DNA from: DASTHG01 sp035491895 | Lineage (GTDB): Bacteria > Gemmatimonadota > Gemmatimonadetes > Gemmatimonadales > GWC2-71-9 | DNA: 64,000 nt | Direction of reading: 5' to 3' | Assembly: GCA_035491895.1 (NCBI GenBank) | Contig: DATJJY010000124.1 | Coordinates: 10,212 to 74,211, forward strand | Position numbers and translations under genes: made by a program | Shown here: positions 24,139 through 31,924 of the stretch, one piece after another | How the letters are laid out: the number at the start of each line of letters is the position of its first letter | Position numbering within the stretch: the first letter of the stretch is position 1 | Notes under the pieces: model-generated | What the model was told of the DNA's origin: nothing | The model's input: the letters and a program-made list of their open reading frames with translations, nothing else | The model's database searches: none

Positions 24139-25193
24139 TGCAGCAGCTCCTGCACGAGGCGGCTCGTATGCTCCACGAGCGCCACGACTTTCTCATACGG
24201 CATGCGTGTCGGCCCGAGCACGCCGATCACGCCGGAGAGCGGACCGGAGCGGTAGGGTGACGTCACGAGGGTAAAGGCGGCGAGCTTGGGATCCATGTGC
24301 TCGCTGCCGATGGTAATGGTGAGACCCGGCGCGGTGCGCTGCGCCAGCGCTTCCCGCAGCCGGTCGCGGCGCTCGGTGACCTCGAGCAGGCCCTGGAGCC
24401 GCTCGGCGGTCGCAAACTCCGGTTGCCCGGCGAGCAGCTGCGCCGAGGACAACACCACGCCGCCCGGGAACGGACCGGCATCGGCGGCCGGAACGTCGAA
24501 CAGCTCATCCGCCTCCTGGATGAAGATGTTCAGCAGCTCGCTCGAATGGATGGTCGACCCCGCGTCCCGCAGCCGGTCGGAGAGCGAAGCGCGGATCTCC
24601 TTGAGTGTGAGACCGGCGAGCCGTTCGTTCAGGACGACGGCGACCTGAACGACGGCGTCCGCCGCCATGTGCGATGGGACTTCGACGAAGATGGAACGGA
24701 CTGCCCCGGTCTTCAGCGTCAGGACGAGCAGCAACCGCTCGCTCGAGACCGTCACCAGCTCGAGCCGTTCCAGCAGCGCGTCGTCGAGCGACGGCCCGAC
24801 GGCCATGCCGAGCTCTTGCGTCAACACGCCGAGCACCTGTGCCGCGCGGCCGAGGATCTGATCCACGGCGTTGCTGCGGGGTGCCGACAGCTCCTCTCGC
24901 AGCTGGTGCGCCTGGTCGAAGGTCAGCGACGACGGGCGCATCAACGCGTCGACATACAGCCGGTAGGCGCGATCGGTCGGAATGCGCCCGGCGGAGGTGT
25001 GCGGGTGGTAGAGAAACCCCTTCTCCTCCAGATCGCTCATCGTGTTGCGGATCGTGGCGGGAGAAAGTCCCAGGCCGAAACGCTTGGCGATGGTGCGGCT
25101 GGCGGCCGGCTCGGCGGTCTGTACGTACGTCTCGATCACGGCGCCCAGGACGGCGCGCTCGCGCTCGGTCAACAATGTCGTCAAATGGTCCAA
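24135..25193 (-). CDS. hrcA: Heat-inducible transcription repressor HrcA
   Basis: Represses class I heat-shock genes by binding CIRCE elements. 352 residues: N-terminal winged helix with LTERERAVLGAVIETYV and SPATIRNTMSDLEEKGFLYHPHTSAGRIPTD, then a GAF-like dimerisation region ending in VIGVLGPTRMPYEKVVALVE. I see no CIRCE element (TTAGCACTC-N9-GAGTGCTAA) upstream of this gene, so it may act elsewhere in the genome. Starts 20 bp after hemW. Confidence 0.97.
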   Translation of the reverse strand: MDHLTTLLTERERAVLGAVIETYVQTAEPAASRTIAKRFGLGLSPATIRNTMSDLEEKGFLYHPHTSAGRIPTDRAYRLYVDALMRPSSLTFDQAHQLREELSAPRSNAVDQILGRAAQVLGVLTQELGMAVGPSLDDALLERLELVTVSSERLLLVLTLKTGAVRSIFVEVPSHMAADAVVQVAVVLNERLAGLTLKEIRASLSDRLRDAGSTIHSSELLNIFIQEADELFDVPAADAGPFPGGVVLSSAQLLAGQPEFATAERLQGLLEVTERRDRLREALAQRTAPGLTITIGSEHMDPKLAAFTLVTSPYRSGPLSGVIGVLGPTRMPYEKVVALVEHTSRLVQELLQ

Positions 25194-25212
25194 CCCCTTT
25201 CAGGGAAACAAA

Positions 25213-26322
25213 TTACGAAATTGCCGGGTTCCCGGTCAAGGCGCTCACGAGGCTGTCGAGGCGCAGCCAGCCGGAAGGTGTGCAGCGGAGACGAGTTCCG
25301 TCGCTGACGAGCCAGCCGCTTTCAATGAGGGCGGAAGCAGGCGGGAGAGGCCGGGAGAGAGCGGAGGAGGAGATCCCCTCGAGCGTACGCAGCCCGAGAT
25401 AGATCCCCTCGAGCTCTCGTTGCTCGGCCGATAGTTCTTCGTGAGACTCGACCGGTGACTCGCCCGCGGCGATCGCGCGACGGTAGGCCTCCCAGGCGGA
25501 ATGGTTCCAGTGCCGGGTGCGGCCATCGAACGAGTGGGCCGCGGGACCGAGGCCGAGATACGGGCGACCGGACCAATAGGCGCTGTTGTGACGCGACCGT
25601 CGCCCGCCCCGGGCGGCATTCGACACTTCGTAGAATTCGTAGGACGCGGCGGCGAGCCGCAGGTGGGCGCGGAGGTACTCGTCGGCATAGCGATCGTCGC
25701 TCGGGGCTTGAATGGCACCGCGGGAGATCCAGCGATCGAGCGGTGTGCGCGGCTCGACGGTGAGACCGTAGATCGACAGGTGGGACGGCTCGAGCGCGAT
25801 CGCCCGATCCAAATCCTGGTCCCAGTCGCGGGCGAGCGATTCGGGCAGCGCGAAGATGAGATCGAGCGAGATGTTGTCGATTCCCGCAGCGCGCAGCAAC
25901 GCCACGGCGCGCGCGATTTGGGCCGCGTCGTGAGTGCGGTGCATCCACTGGAGCACACGATCGTCGAACGACTGGGCGCCGAGGGAGACGCGGTTGATGC
26001 CGGCTCTGCGCCATGCGGCGGCAGTATCCGCGGTCACGTTCTCGGGATTGGCTTCGAGAGTCACTTCGACGGCGTAGGGAGGAGGCGTATGGTTGAAAAC
26101 GTATGGAAGAAGCGCACCAATGGCTTCGGGCGGAATTAGCGACGGAGTGCCGCCGCCGAAATACACTGTCTCGAGTGACTCGAGCGGACCAACCCGGTCG
26201 AGCTCCGTCTTGATGGCGGTGACGAACTCAGCGGCGGGGATCCGTTTGCGAACGGCGATGGAGAAGTCGCAATACGAGCAGCGGCGCGTGCAGAAGGGGA
26301 CATGGATGTAAAGATGCTTCAC
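25213..26322 (-). CDS. hemW: HemW-like radical SAM protein
   Basis: Related to coproporphyrinogen III dehydrogenase HemN, but shorter (369 residues) and of the HemW class, proposed to insert or carry heme. The radical SAM cluster motif CTRRCSYC (Cys11, Cys15, Cys18) is present, followed by YFGGGTPSLIP, EANPENVTADTA, NRVSLGAQSFDD and DLIFALPES. Actual HemN activity is unlikely by length and motif. Classical position before hrcA. Confidence 0.93.
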   Translation of the reverse strand: MKHLYIHVPFCTRRCSYCDFSIAVRKRIPAAEFVTAIKTELDRVGPLESLETVYFGGGTPSLIPPEAIGALLPYVFNHTPPPYAVEVTLEANPENVTADTAAAWRRAGINRVSLGAQSFDDRVLQWMHRTHDAAQIARAVALLRAAGIDNISLDLIFALPESLARDWDQDLDRAIALEPSHLSIYGLTVEPRTPLDRWISRGAIQAPSDDRYADEYLRAHLRLAAASYEFYEVSNAARGGRRSRHNSAYWSGRPYLGLGPAAHSFDGRTRHWNHSAWEAYRRAIAAGESPVESHEELSAEQRELEGIYLGLRTLEGISSSALSRPLPPASALIESGWLVSDGTRLRCTPSGWLRLDSLVSALTGNPAIS

Positions 26323-26331
26323 GAGCGAAAT

Positions 26332-27480
26332 CTAGCTCAGCTCGAAGACCATCCCTGGTTTCTGCAACACCAATCCTCGCAACTCGAGCTCTGTTAACGC
26401 CGTGAGCACGTCTCCCGGCGTCTGCCCCGCGCCTTCTACGAGCGCGTCGACGTGGGCCGGTTGAGACGCCAAGGCGTTCCAAATAGTCCGTTGCAGCGGT
26501 GTGAGGTCGGTGGGCGGCGTTTGCGTCGGCACGGCCTCGGGGCGCCGACCCGGCGTTGACCCGCCCGGGTCAGGGTGGAGGTCAGCCGGCAGTGCCAGGT
26601 TCAATTCCTCCAGTACATCCGCCGCACAGAGCGCCGGCTTGGCACCCTGTTGAATGAGTTTGTTGCAGCCTTCCGAAGTGGGGCTGGTAATCGGTCCGGG
26701 CACGGCGAGGACGCTCCGGCCCTGCTCGAGCGCGCAATCGGCGGTGATCAGCGCCCCCGAATCGACGGCCGCCTCGACGACGACCGTCACACCCGCGAGA
26801 CCCGCGATGATGCGGTTGCGGCGTGGGAACGTGCTGACGCGCGGCCGCTCGCCCGGCGGCAGCTCGGTGACAAGACATCCTTCGCGTGTGACGCGCTCGT
26901 AGAGTGCGCGGTTGGCGGCCGGATAGATCACCCCAAAGCCATTACCGAGCACACCCACGGTCCCTCCGTGGACATCGAGCGCCGCTTCGTGTGCGATGGC
27001 GTCGAGGCCCCGCGCCATTCCGCTGACTACCACCGCCACCCGGGCGACGCCGGTGGCGAGCAGGCGGGCTGCGGCCGCGCCGTACGGGCTGTGTGCGCGA
27101 CTGCCGACGATCGCCGCAGCGGGTCGCGCCAACAGCGTCGCGTCGCCCCAGACGAACAGCGCCGCTGGCGGCTCGGCGATCTCGGCCAGGAGCGGCGGAA
27201 ATGCGGTGCTCCCAGGAAGGAGGACCTGTGCGCCAATGCGGTCGAGCGCCCGGAGGATTTCCTCGCCGCCGCGGCGTCCCGCGGCGCGCACCGCTGTGGC
27301 AGCCGCGGGCCCGAAACCCGGCAGCGCCGCGATCGCGCCCGCCGGCGCAATCTGCGCGCTGCCGGCGCTCCCGAACGCGTCGATCAATGTGCGCAGCCGC
27401 GCCGGCCCGATCCCGGGGATCTGGGCGAGCGCCAGGTAGGCCGCTAGCTCGCCGCTACCGGAGTCTTGAGCTTCTGCCAC
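26332..27480 (-). CDS. dprA: DNA processing protein DprA
   Basis: Loads RecA on incoming single-stranded DNA during natural transformation. 382 residues: N-terminal helix-hairpin region (LAQIPGIGPARLRTL), the Rossmann core with AIVGSRAHSPYGAAAARLLATG, SGMARGLDAIAHEAAL, GVLGNGFGVIYPAANR and FPRRNRIIAGL, and a C-terminal winged helix after a Pro-rich linker (about 300-325). ATG 27480 overlaps the end of obg by 37 bp. Suggests competence is at least possible in this organism. Confidence 0.95.
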   Translation of the reverse strand: MAEAQDSGSGELAAYLALAQIPGIGPARLRTLIDAFGSAGSAQIAPAGAIAALPGFGPAAATAVRAAGRRGGEEILRALDRIGAQVLLPGSTAFPPLLAEIAEPPAALFVWGDATLLARPAAAIVGSRAHSPYGAAAARLLATGVARVAVVVSGMARGLDAIAHEAALDVHGGTVGVLGNGFGVIYPAANRALYERVTREGCLVTELPPGERPRVSTFPRRNRIIAGLAGVTVVVEAAVDSGALITADCALEQGRSVLAVPGPITSPTSEGCNKLIQQGAKPALCAADVLEELNLALPADLHPDPGGSTPGRRPEAVPTQTPPTDLTPLQRTIWNALASQPAHVDALVEGAGQTPGDVLTALTELELRGLVLQKPGMVFELS

Positions 27481-28436
27481 AGTGTTTCGAGGAGTGCGGC
27501 GACACCGGCGCCCGTTACGGCGGAGATGGGAATGACCGGCGCGCCGTCCACCGTGCGAAGCGACGGCGGCGACGCGCCCGGCCCCAGCAGGTCCATCTTC
27601 GTCACCACGACGACGTGGGGCTTCGCCGCCAGCTCGGCGTCGTACAGCGCCGCTTCGCGGCGCAGCAGGTCGTATGTCAGTTGTGGCTCGGCCGTGTCGG
27701 CGGGGATGAGCACGGCGACGAGACGCGTGCGCTCGACGTGCTGCAGGAACTTCAACCCCAGCCCCTTTCCGATGTGCGCCCCTTCAATGATTCCCGGAAT
27801 ATCCGCGATGACGAGGGTACGGTGATCCGACAACGCGACGACGCCGAGATGCGGCTCGAGCGTGGTGAAGGGGTAGTCCGCGATCTTGGGCCGCGCCGCG
27901 GAGACGACCGACAGCAAAGTACTCTTGCCCGCGTTGGGCTCGCCCAGAAGTCCCACGTCGGCGATGAGCTTCAACACGAGCTCGAGGGTCCGCTCCTCAC
28001 CGGGTTCCCCAGGCTCCCATTCGCGTGGGCTCTGGTGCGTCGGCGTCGCGAAGCGCGCGTTGCCCCGCCCGCCGCGTCCGCCCTTGGCCACGAGCAACGA
28101 TTCTCCCGCGGCGACGAGCTCGCCCACCAGCTCGCCCGAGCCCGCATCCCGGATTTCGGTCCCGGGCGGCACGGGGAGCGTGACATCCGCCCCCGTGCGG
28201 CCGGTCATGTTCTTTCCTTTACCATGCTGGCCGCGCTCGGCTTTCCAGTCGGTGTGATAGCGGTAGTCGAGGAGCGTGGTGAGGTTCGGATCGGCCCGCA
28301 CGAAGACACTTCCGCCGGGGCCGCCGTCCCCACCGTCCGGGCCACCTTTGGGGACAAACTTTTCCCGACGGAAAGACGAGGCACCTGAACCGCCTGTTCC
28401 CGCATGAACCCGAACCAAGGCTCGATCAATAAACAT
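27444..28436 (-). CDS. obgE: GTPase Obg/CgtA
   Basis: Essential GTPase associated with 50S maturation and stress control. 330 residues: glycine-rich Obg fold (about 1-155, with GGPDGGDGGPGGSVF), G domain with P-loop GEPNAGKS (165-172; usually GLPNAGKS), DIPGIIEGAHIGKGLG (G3) and the G4 motif VTKMDL. The optional C-terminal OCT domain is absent, as in many phyla. Confidence 0.97.
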   Translation of the reverse strand: MFIDRALVRVHAGTGGSGASSFRREKFVPKGGPDGGDGGPGGSVFVRADPNLTTLLDYRYHTDWKAERGQHGKGKNMTGRTGADVTLPVPPGTEIRDAGSGELVGELVAAGESLLVAKGGRGGRGNARFATPTHQSPREWEPGEPGEERTLELVLKLIADVGLLGEPNAGKSTLLSVVSAARPKIADYPFTTLEPHLGVVALSDHRTLVIADIPGIIEGAHIGKGLGLKFLQHVERTRLVAVLIPADTAEPQLTYDLLRREAALYDAELAAKPHVVVVTKMDLLGPGASPPSLRTVDGAPVIPISAVTGAGVAALLETLWQKLKTPVAAS

Positions 28437-28444
28437 CCGTCAGT

Positions 28445-29101
28445 TCACAGCTTTCTTTCTCTCACGTCCGCCCACAACTCCCAGAGTTTCAGCGCGCGCT
28501 CTGCTCCGACGTCTTGTTCCGCAAGCACGAGGATCGCGTCCACGTCTTCCTTCTTCCACCCGAGATTCAGGGCGCCCCTCAGGTGGGCGTGCAGCTGCCG
28601 CGGCGCGTGCAGCATCGTGATCGCCGCCAGCGTGCAGATCTCCCGGCGCGCCGAGTCCAGCCCGGGTCGGCCGAGAATCTTGCCGTAGGCGTCGACCACG
28701 ACGAGTGCCTCGAGCGCCGGGTGCAGCGTCCGCAGGCTCATCAGCAGCTTGTGATAGGTACGCCCGTAGACCTCGGCGCATTTCTCCTCTCCCCGTTTCG
28801 CCCAGCGGCCGTGCTCGCCGTGGAGCAGCGATTCCCCGCCGTCCGAACGATCGTCGCCGGCCACGTCGCGCCACATGCCGAACGCCGCGAGGGCGAGCGG
28901 GTACCCGACGTTGAGCAGGCTCTGCAGCAGCAGCTCCTCCATCCACAGCGTCTGTACGCCTGCCCCGCGCGCCGCCTGCATGCGATCGCGGATCGCTCGC
29001 TCGTCGCCGCGAGCCACCGCCATGGCGACCCGGACGAGGGCGAGGGTGGGTGGATCGAGTGTGGGCGAAAAGGTAGGTGAAGTGGGACTTCCGGCCGTCA
29101 T
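28445..29101 (-). CDS. Carboxymuconolactone decarboxylase-like (AhpD-like) protein
   Basis: 218 residues, helical. The C-terminal part carries the CMD pattern: SARREICTLAAITMLHAPRQLHAHLRGALNLGWKKEDVDAIL, written here as separate blocks REICTLAAITML and QLHAHLRGALNLGW. A CxxC redox pair of true AhpD proteins is not present, so peroxidase activity is doubtful. It lies between asparaginase and obg, 8 bp from obg, and function is not clear. Confidence 0.7.
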   Translation of the reverse strand: MTAGSPTSPTFSPTLDPPTLALVRVAMAVARGDERAIRDRMQAARGAGVQTLWMEELLLQSLLNVGYPLALAAFGMWRDVAGDDRSDGGESLLHGEHGRWAKRGEEKCAEVYGRTYHKLLMSLRTLHPALEALVVVDAYGKILGRPGLDSARREICTLAAITMLHAPRQLHAHLRGALNLGWKKEDVDAILVLAEQDVGAERALKLWELWADVRERKL

Positions 29102-29105
29102 CGTT

Positions 29106-30074
29106 CTATCGCTCCAGGGCGCCGAAAACGCGCAGATCGCCGACCGGCTCGCCCCGGGTGTTGTAGTTGATCCGGGACACGAGCGATTCGGGTTGCGGGG
29201 TGAGACCGAATTGGGCGAGGATACTCGCCATGGCGAGGGCGGCGGCGAACCCGTGGCCGTCCTCGACTTTGAGGGCTACGCCGAGGCCTTCGTGCAGCAG
29301 CAGGGCGCTGTACACTCCCTCGGCGCCGACTTTGGTGATCACGCGATCGGGGAATGCGCGCATCATCTCCGTACACGGTCGTCCTTTGCCGGCGATCAAT
29401 TCGGGATGATGCAGCATCGCCCCGACGACACGCGTCGTCGATTGCGGACTGTGGTCCGGTCTGGCCAGCCTCGCGTACGCCAACGCCATGGCACGCAGCG
29501 GCAGCGCGAAGCACACCACCCCGCACCCATCTACCGCCGTCGCGATCGAGGCGGGAGGCAGGTCGGTCCAGGCGGCGACCTCCTGGAGGCAGCGCTGCTG
29601 CACCGGATGGGCCAGGCGGTGATACTCGAGGGTCGGCCAGCCATGATGGCGCGCCAGCGCCAGCATGCCGGTGTGCTTCCCGGAGCAGTTCGAGTAGACC
29701 GCCGTGAGCCGCACGCCCCGGGCGCGGTAGTCCTGCGCGACGGCCTCCGAGAGCGGCGTGTGGGGACCACACTGCAGATCCGATTCTTGCGCCCCGATCC
29801 GCAGGAGAAACTCCCGTACGCGCTCGACCTGTTCCGGCTCGCTCGAATGGGAGGCGCAGGCGAGTGCGAGATGGTGCTCCTCGAGCTTGAAGCGGTCGGC
29901 CGCACCATCGGCGACGAGCGGCAACGCCTGAAACGGCTTCGCCGCCGAGCGCCAGAAGGTGACGAGGTCGGGATCGCCCGCGTGCGCGACCAGTGCGCCG
30001 GCGGCGTCGACCACAGCGACATGGACGCGGTGCACCGTCTCGGTGCGATTGCCGCGGCGCTGTTCTATTCGCAT
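29106..30074 (-). CDS. L-asparaginase II family protein (asparaginase_II, R. etli type)
   Basis: 322 residues. Hydrolyses asparagine to aspartate and ammonia in characterised relatives. Seen: VTFWRSAAKPFQALPL (Ser/Lys of the active centre), CASHSSEPEQVE, YSNCSGKHTGMLALA with the conserved Ser-Gly-Lys, VDGCGVVCFALPL and ITKVGAEGVYSALLL. This family is unrelated to E. coli AnsA/AnsB. First gene of the long minus-strand block; 55 bp separate it from the divergent plus-strand kinase gene. Confidence 0.88.
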   Translation of the reverse strand: MRIEQRRGNRTETVHRVHVAVVDAAGALVAHAGDPDLVTFWRSAAKPFQALPLVADGAADRFKLEEHHLALACASHSSEPEQVERVREFLLRIGAQESDLQCGPHTPLSEAVAQDYRARGVRLTAVYSNCSGKHTGMLALARHHGWPTLEYHRLAHPVQQRCLQEVAAWTDLPPASIATAVDGCGVVCFALPLRAMALAYARLARPDHSPQSTTRVVGAMLHHPELIAGKGRPCTEMMRAFPDRVITKVGAEGVYSALLLHEGLGVALKVEDGHGFAAALAMASILAQFGLTPQPESLVSRINYNTRGEPVGDLRVFGALER

Positions 30075-30129
30075 GGAGGGGGATCCCGGGGAAGTGACGG
30101 ATACGATAATAGCTTAAGTTCCCTACCCC

Positions 30130-31149
30130 ATGGATCTCAGCCGCGACCGCATCCAGGCGCTGGTCCGCAAGATGGCCACCCAACGCGTCGTCGTGCTGGG
30201 CGACGCCATGCTCGACATCTATCTGGCGGGCGAGGCCGACCGGATCTCTCCCGAGGCGCCGGTCCCGGTGGTGGCGGTGCAGCAGCGCCGCATTGCGCTG
30301 GGCGGGGCGGCGAACGTCGCCGCCAACGTTGCGACGATCGGCGCCGAGGGGCGGCTCGTGACGGTGATCGGAGACGATCCGCGCGGTGACTCGGTGCGCG
30401 GCGAGCTGGCGCAGCACCGGCTGCGCGACGATTGGCTCGTCGTCGTCCCTGAACGACCCACGACGTCCAAGACACGGGTCGTCGCGCGCGGGCAGCAGAT
30501 CGTCCGCATCGACGAAGAAGTGGACGACCCGGTGCCCGAGCGCGCCGCGGAGCAGCTCGGGGCGGCCGTGGAGCGCGCGCTCGCCGATGCCGACGCGCTG
30601 CTCGTCGAGGACTACAACAAGGGAACGCTCACGGAGGCGGTGATCGCCCGCAGCATGACGGCGGCGCGGCGGCGCGGTGTGCCGGTGGTCGTCGATCCGA
30701 AATTCCGGCATTTCTTCGCTTACAAGGGTGCCACGGTGTTCAAGCCGAACCGACGCGAGCTGGAGCAGGCGATGGGGGCGACGCTCGACCTCGCTCACCC
30801 CGACGCGCTCCCCGCCGTGCTCGACCGGCTCGGCGTCGACAACCTCCTGCTGACACTCGGCGCGGAAGGCATGGTGCTGGTCACGAAGGATCAGGCGCTG
30901 ACTCGGATCCCGACGCTGGCGCGCGAGGTCTATGACGTCTCGGGCGCGGGCGACACCGTCACCGCGTGGGTGGGCACGGCGCTCGCGGCCGGGGCCAATG
31001 TCCGGGAGGCGGCTCAGGTCGCGGCGTACGCCGCCGGGGTCGAAGTCGGCAAAGCGGGCGTCGCCACGGTCGCTCCCGACGAGCTGTTGGCCGCGTTCGA
31101 CGCGGCCCAGGATCAGCTGGGGCGGCTGCGCCGCGGTGGCCTGCTCTAA
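30130..31149 (+). CDS. D-glycero-beta-D-manno-heptose-7-phosphate kinase (RfaE1/HldA-like)
   Basis: PfkB-family sugar kinase, 339 residues, corresponding to the N-terminal half of HldE; the adenylyltransferase half is absent. In ADP-heptose synthesis it makes heptose-1,7-bisphosphate for LPS core. Seen: VVVLGDAMLDIYLAG near the N-terminus, GGAANVAANVATIG (58-71), LLVEDYNKGTL, VVDPKFRHF, FKPNRRELEQAM and the catalytic DVSGAGDTVTAW (about 270-281). No Shine-Dalgarno is visible; GATAAT at 30105-30110 could be a -10 box with a very short leader. Confidence 0.88.
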   Translation: MDLSRDRIQALVRKMATQRVVVLGDAMLDIYLAGEADRISPEAPVPVVAVQQRRIALGGAANVAANVATIGAEGRLVTVIGDDPRGDSVRGELAQHRLRDDWLVVVPERPTTSKTRVVARGQQIVRIDEEVDDPVPERAAEQLGAAVERALADADALLVEDYNKGTLTEAVIARSMTAARRRGVPVVVDPKFRHFFAYKGATVFKPNRRELEQAMGATLDLAHPDALPAVLDRLGVDNLLLTLGAEGMVLVTKDQALTRIPTLAREVYDVSGAGDTVTAWVGTALAAGANVREAAQVAAYAAGVEVGKAGVATVAPDELLAAFDAAQDQLGRLRRGGLL

Positions 31150-31154
31150 GTCCT

Positions 31155-31160
31155 TATATT
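31155..31160 (+). promoter_or_regulatory. Possible -10 box for the CAT-anticodon tRNA
   Basis: TATATT ten bases before the tRNA 5' end. No good -35 is seen, so this is only suggestive. Confidence 0.3.
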
Positions 31161-31170
31161 TCGTCCGTCC

Positions 31171-31243
31171 GGGCCCTTAGCTCAGAGGTTAGAGCAGCGG
31201 ACTCATAATCCGTCGGTCCCAGGTTCAAATCCTGGAGGGCCCA
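31171..31243 (+). tRNA. tRNA with anticodon CAT (tRNA-Ile2 or elongator tRNA-Met)
   Basis: Complete cloverleaf of 73 nt: acceptor GGGCCCT/AGGGCCC, D stem GCTC/GAGC, anticodon stem GCGGA/TCCGT with loop CTCATAA (anticodon CAT), T stem CCAGG/CCTGG with loop TTCAAAT, discriminator A. CCA is not encoded. The GGGCCCTTAGCTCAG beginning and GGACTCATAATCC arm resemble the lysidine-modified tRNA-Ile2 more than elongator Met, but sequence alone does not settle it. Not an initiator, because the 1-72 pair is G-C and the anticodon stem lacks three G-C pairs. Confidence 0.93.
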
Positions 31244-31279
31244 CTCGCAGTCGGTACCAAGGGGGACTGGAGACGTCGT

Positions 31280-31774
31280 ATGGCGATGCGGCAATGGCGG
31301 CTGATGGTAGCAATCGTGACCGGGTTGATCGCGTTGGGTGGCTCGACCGCTCGTGCGCAGGGACTCGGGCCCAACGGCGCGACCGCGAAGTGTCAGGATG
31401 GCGAATACAGCCACAACAAGATTCAGGGTATGGCGTGTCGAGACCATAACGGTCTCGAAGTCTGGTACGGCTTGGCGCAGAACGAGGCGGTGGCTGCCCA
31501 GAAACGCGCGGACGTGTACGCCGTTCTCGAGGCGGCGCTGGGGAAGGAGCAGCCGAACATCATCGCCCGGGCCGATCTCGCCGGTACGATCCAGGATCGC
31601 TTCACCGCCGACAGCGCGGACGTCGCCCAGAACCCGTCGTTCATGGTGTACCTCGACCGCGTCCGCCAGCTGAGCGGCTGCCGCAAAATGTCGAACCATT
31701 GCGCCCTGTGCCCGGGTGCGCACCAGATCTACTGCACCAACATCGCGGCGTTCCTGCCGTTGATGGCGTTTTAG
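31280..31774 (+). CDS. Small secreted cysteine-rich protein, DUF3761-like N-terminus
   Basis: 164 residues. A signal peptide is clear (positively charged start, hydrophobic core about 10-21, cleavage near ARAQG). The mature part begins with AKCQDGEYSHNKIQGMACRDHNG, cited here as blocks KCQDGEYS and CRDHNGLEVWYG, which resemble the DUF3761 pattern. Four further Cys (GCRKMSNHCALCPG and YC) suggest disulfides in the periplasm. Start has GGAG 7 bp upstream. It stands alone between two tRNA genes. Function unknown. Confidence 0.75.
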   Translation: MAMRQWRLMVAIVTGLIALGGSTARAQGLGPNGATAKCQDGEYSHNKIQGMACRDHNGLEVWYGLAQNEAVAAQKRADVYAVLEAALGKEQPNIIARADLAGTIQDRFTADSADVAQNPSFMVYLDRVRQLSGCRKMSNHCALCPGAHQIYCTNIAAFLPLMAF

Positions 31775-31811
31775 CGCCAAACTATCTTGGTGAACGGTTT
31801 TGCCTGACTAC

Positions 31812-31842
31812 GCGTCTGTGCGTCTACGCGTCTCTCGCGTCT
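31812..31842. repeat. GCGTCT array (8-9 bp period) before tRNA-Val
   Basis: Four copies of GCGTCT at 31812, 31820, 31828 and 31837 (spacing 8, 8, 9), ending in GCGTCTAG just before tRNA-Val. The same unit, ending in the same GCGTCTAG, recurs at 56675-56716. Confidence 0.75.
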
Positions 31843-31850
31843 AGCAGTTC

Positions 31851-31924
31851 GGGTGGTTAGCTCAGCTGGTTAGAGCGCCGGTCTCACATACCGGAGGTCA
31901 CAGGTTCGAGTCCTGTACCGCCCA
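31851..31924 (+). tRNA. tRNA-Val (anticodon CAC)
   Basis: Complete 74-nt cloverleaf: acceptor GGGTGGT/ACCGCCC (one T-G pair), D stem GCTC/GAGC, anticodon stem CCGGT/ACCGG with loop CTCACAT (anticodon CAC, reads GUG), T stem ACAGG/CCTGT with loop TTCGAGT, discriminator A at 31924. CCA is not encoded. The discriminator A is also the A of the next gene's ATG. Confidence 0.96.

Noticed and set aside
25313..25373. GGCGGGAG-rich stretch in hemW as another tandem array
   Set aside because: Spacing drifts between 9 and 10 bp and units are poorly kept; cannot be told from ordinary GC-rich coding sequence.
31171..31243. Initiator tRNA-fMet
   Set aside because: The acceptor 1-72 pair is G-C and the anticodon stem lacks the three consecutive G-C pairs of initiators.
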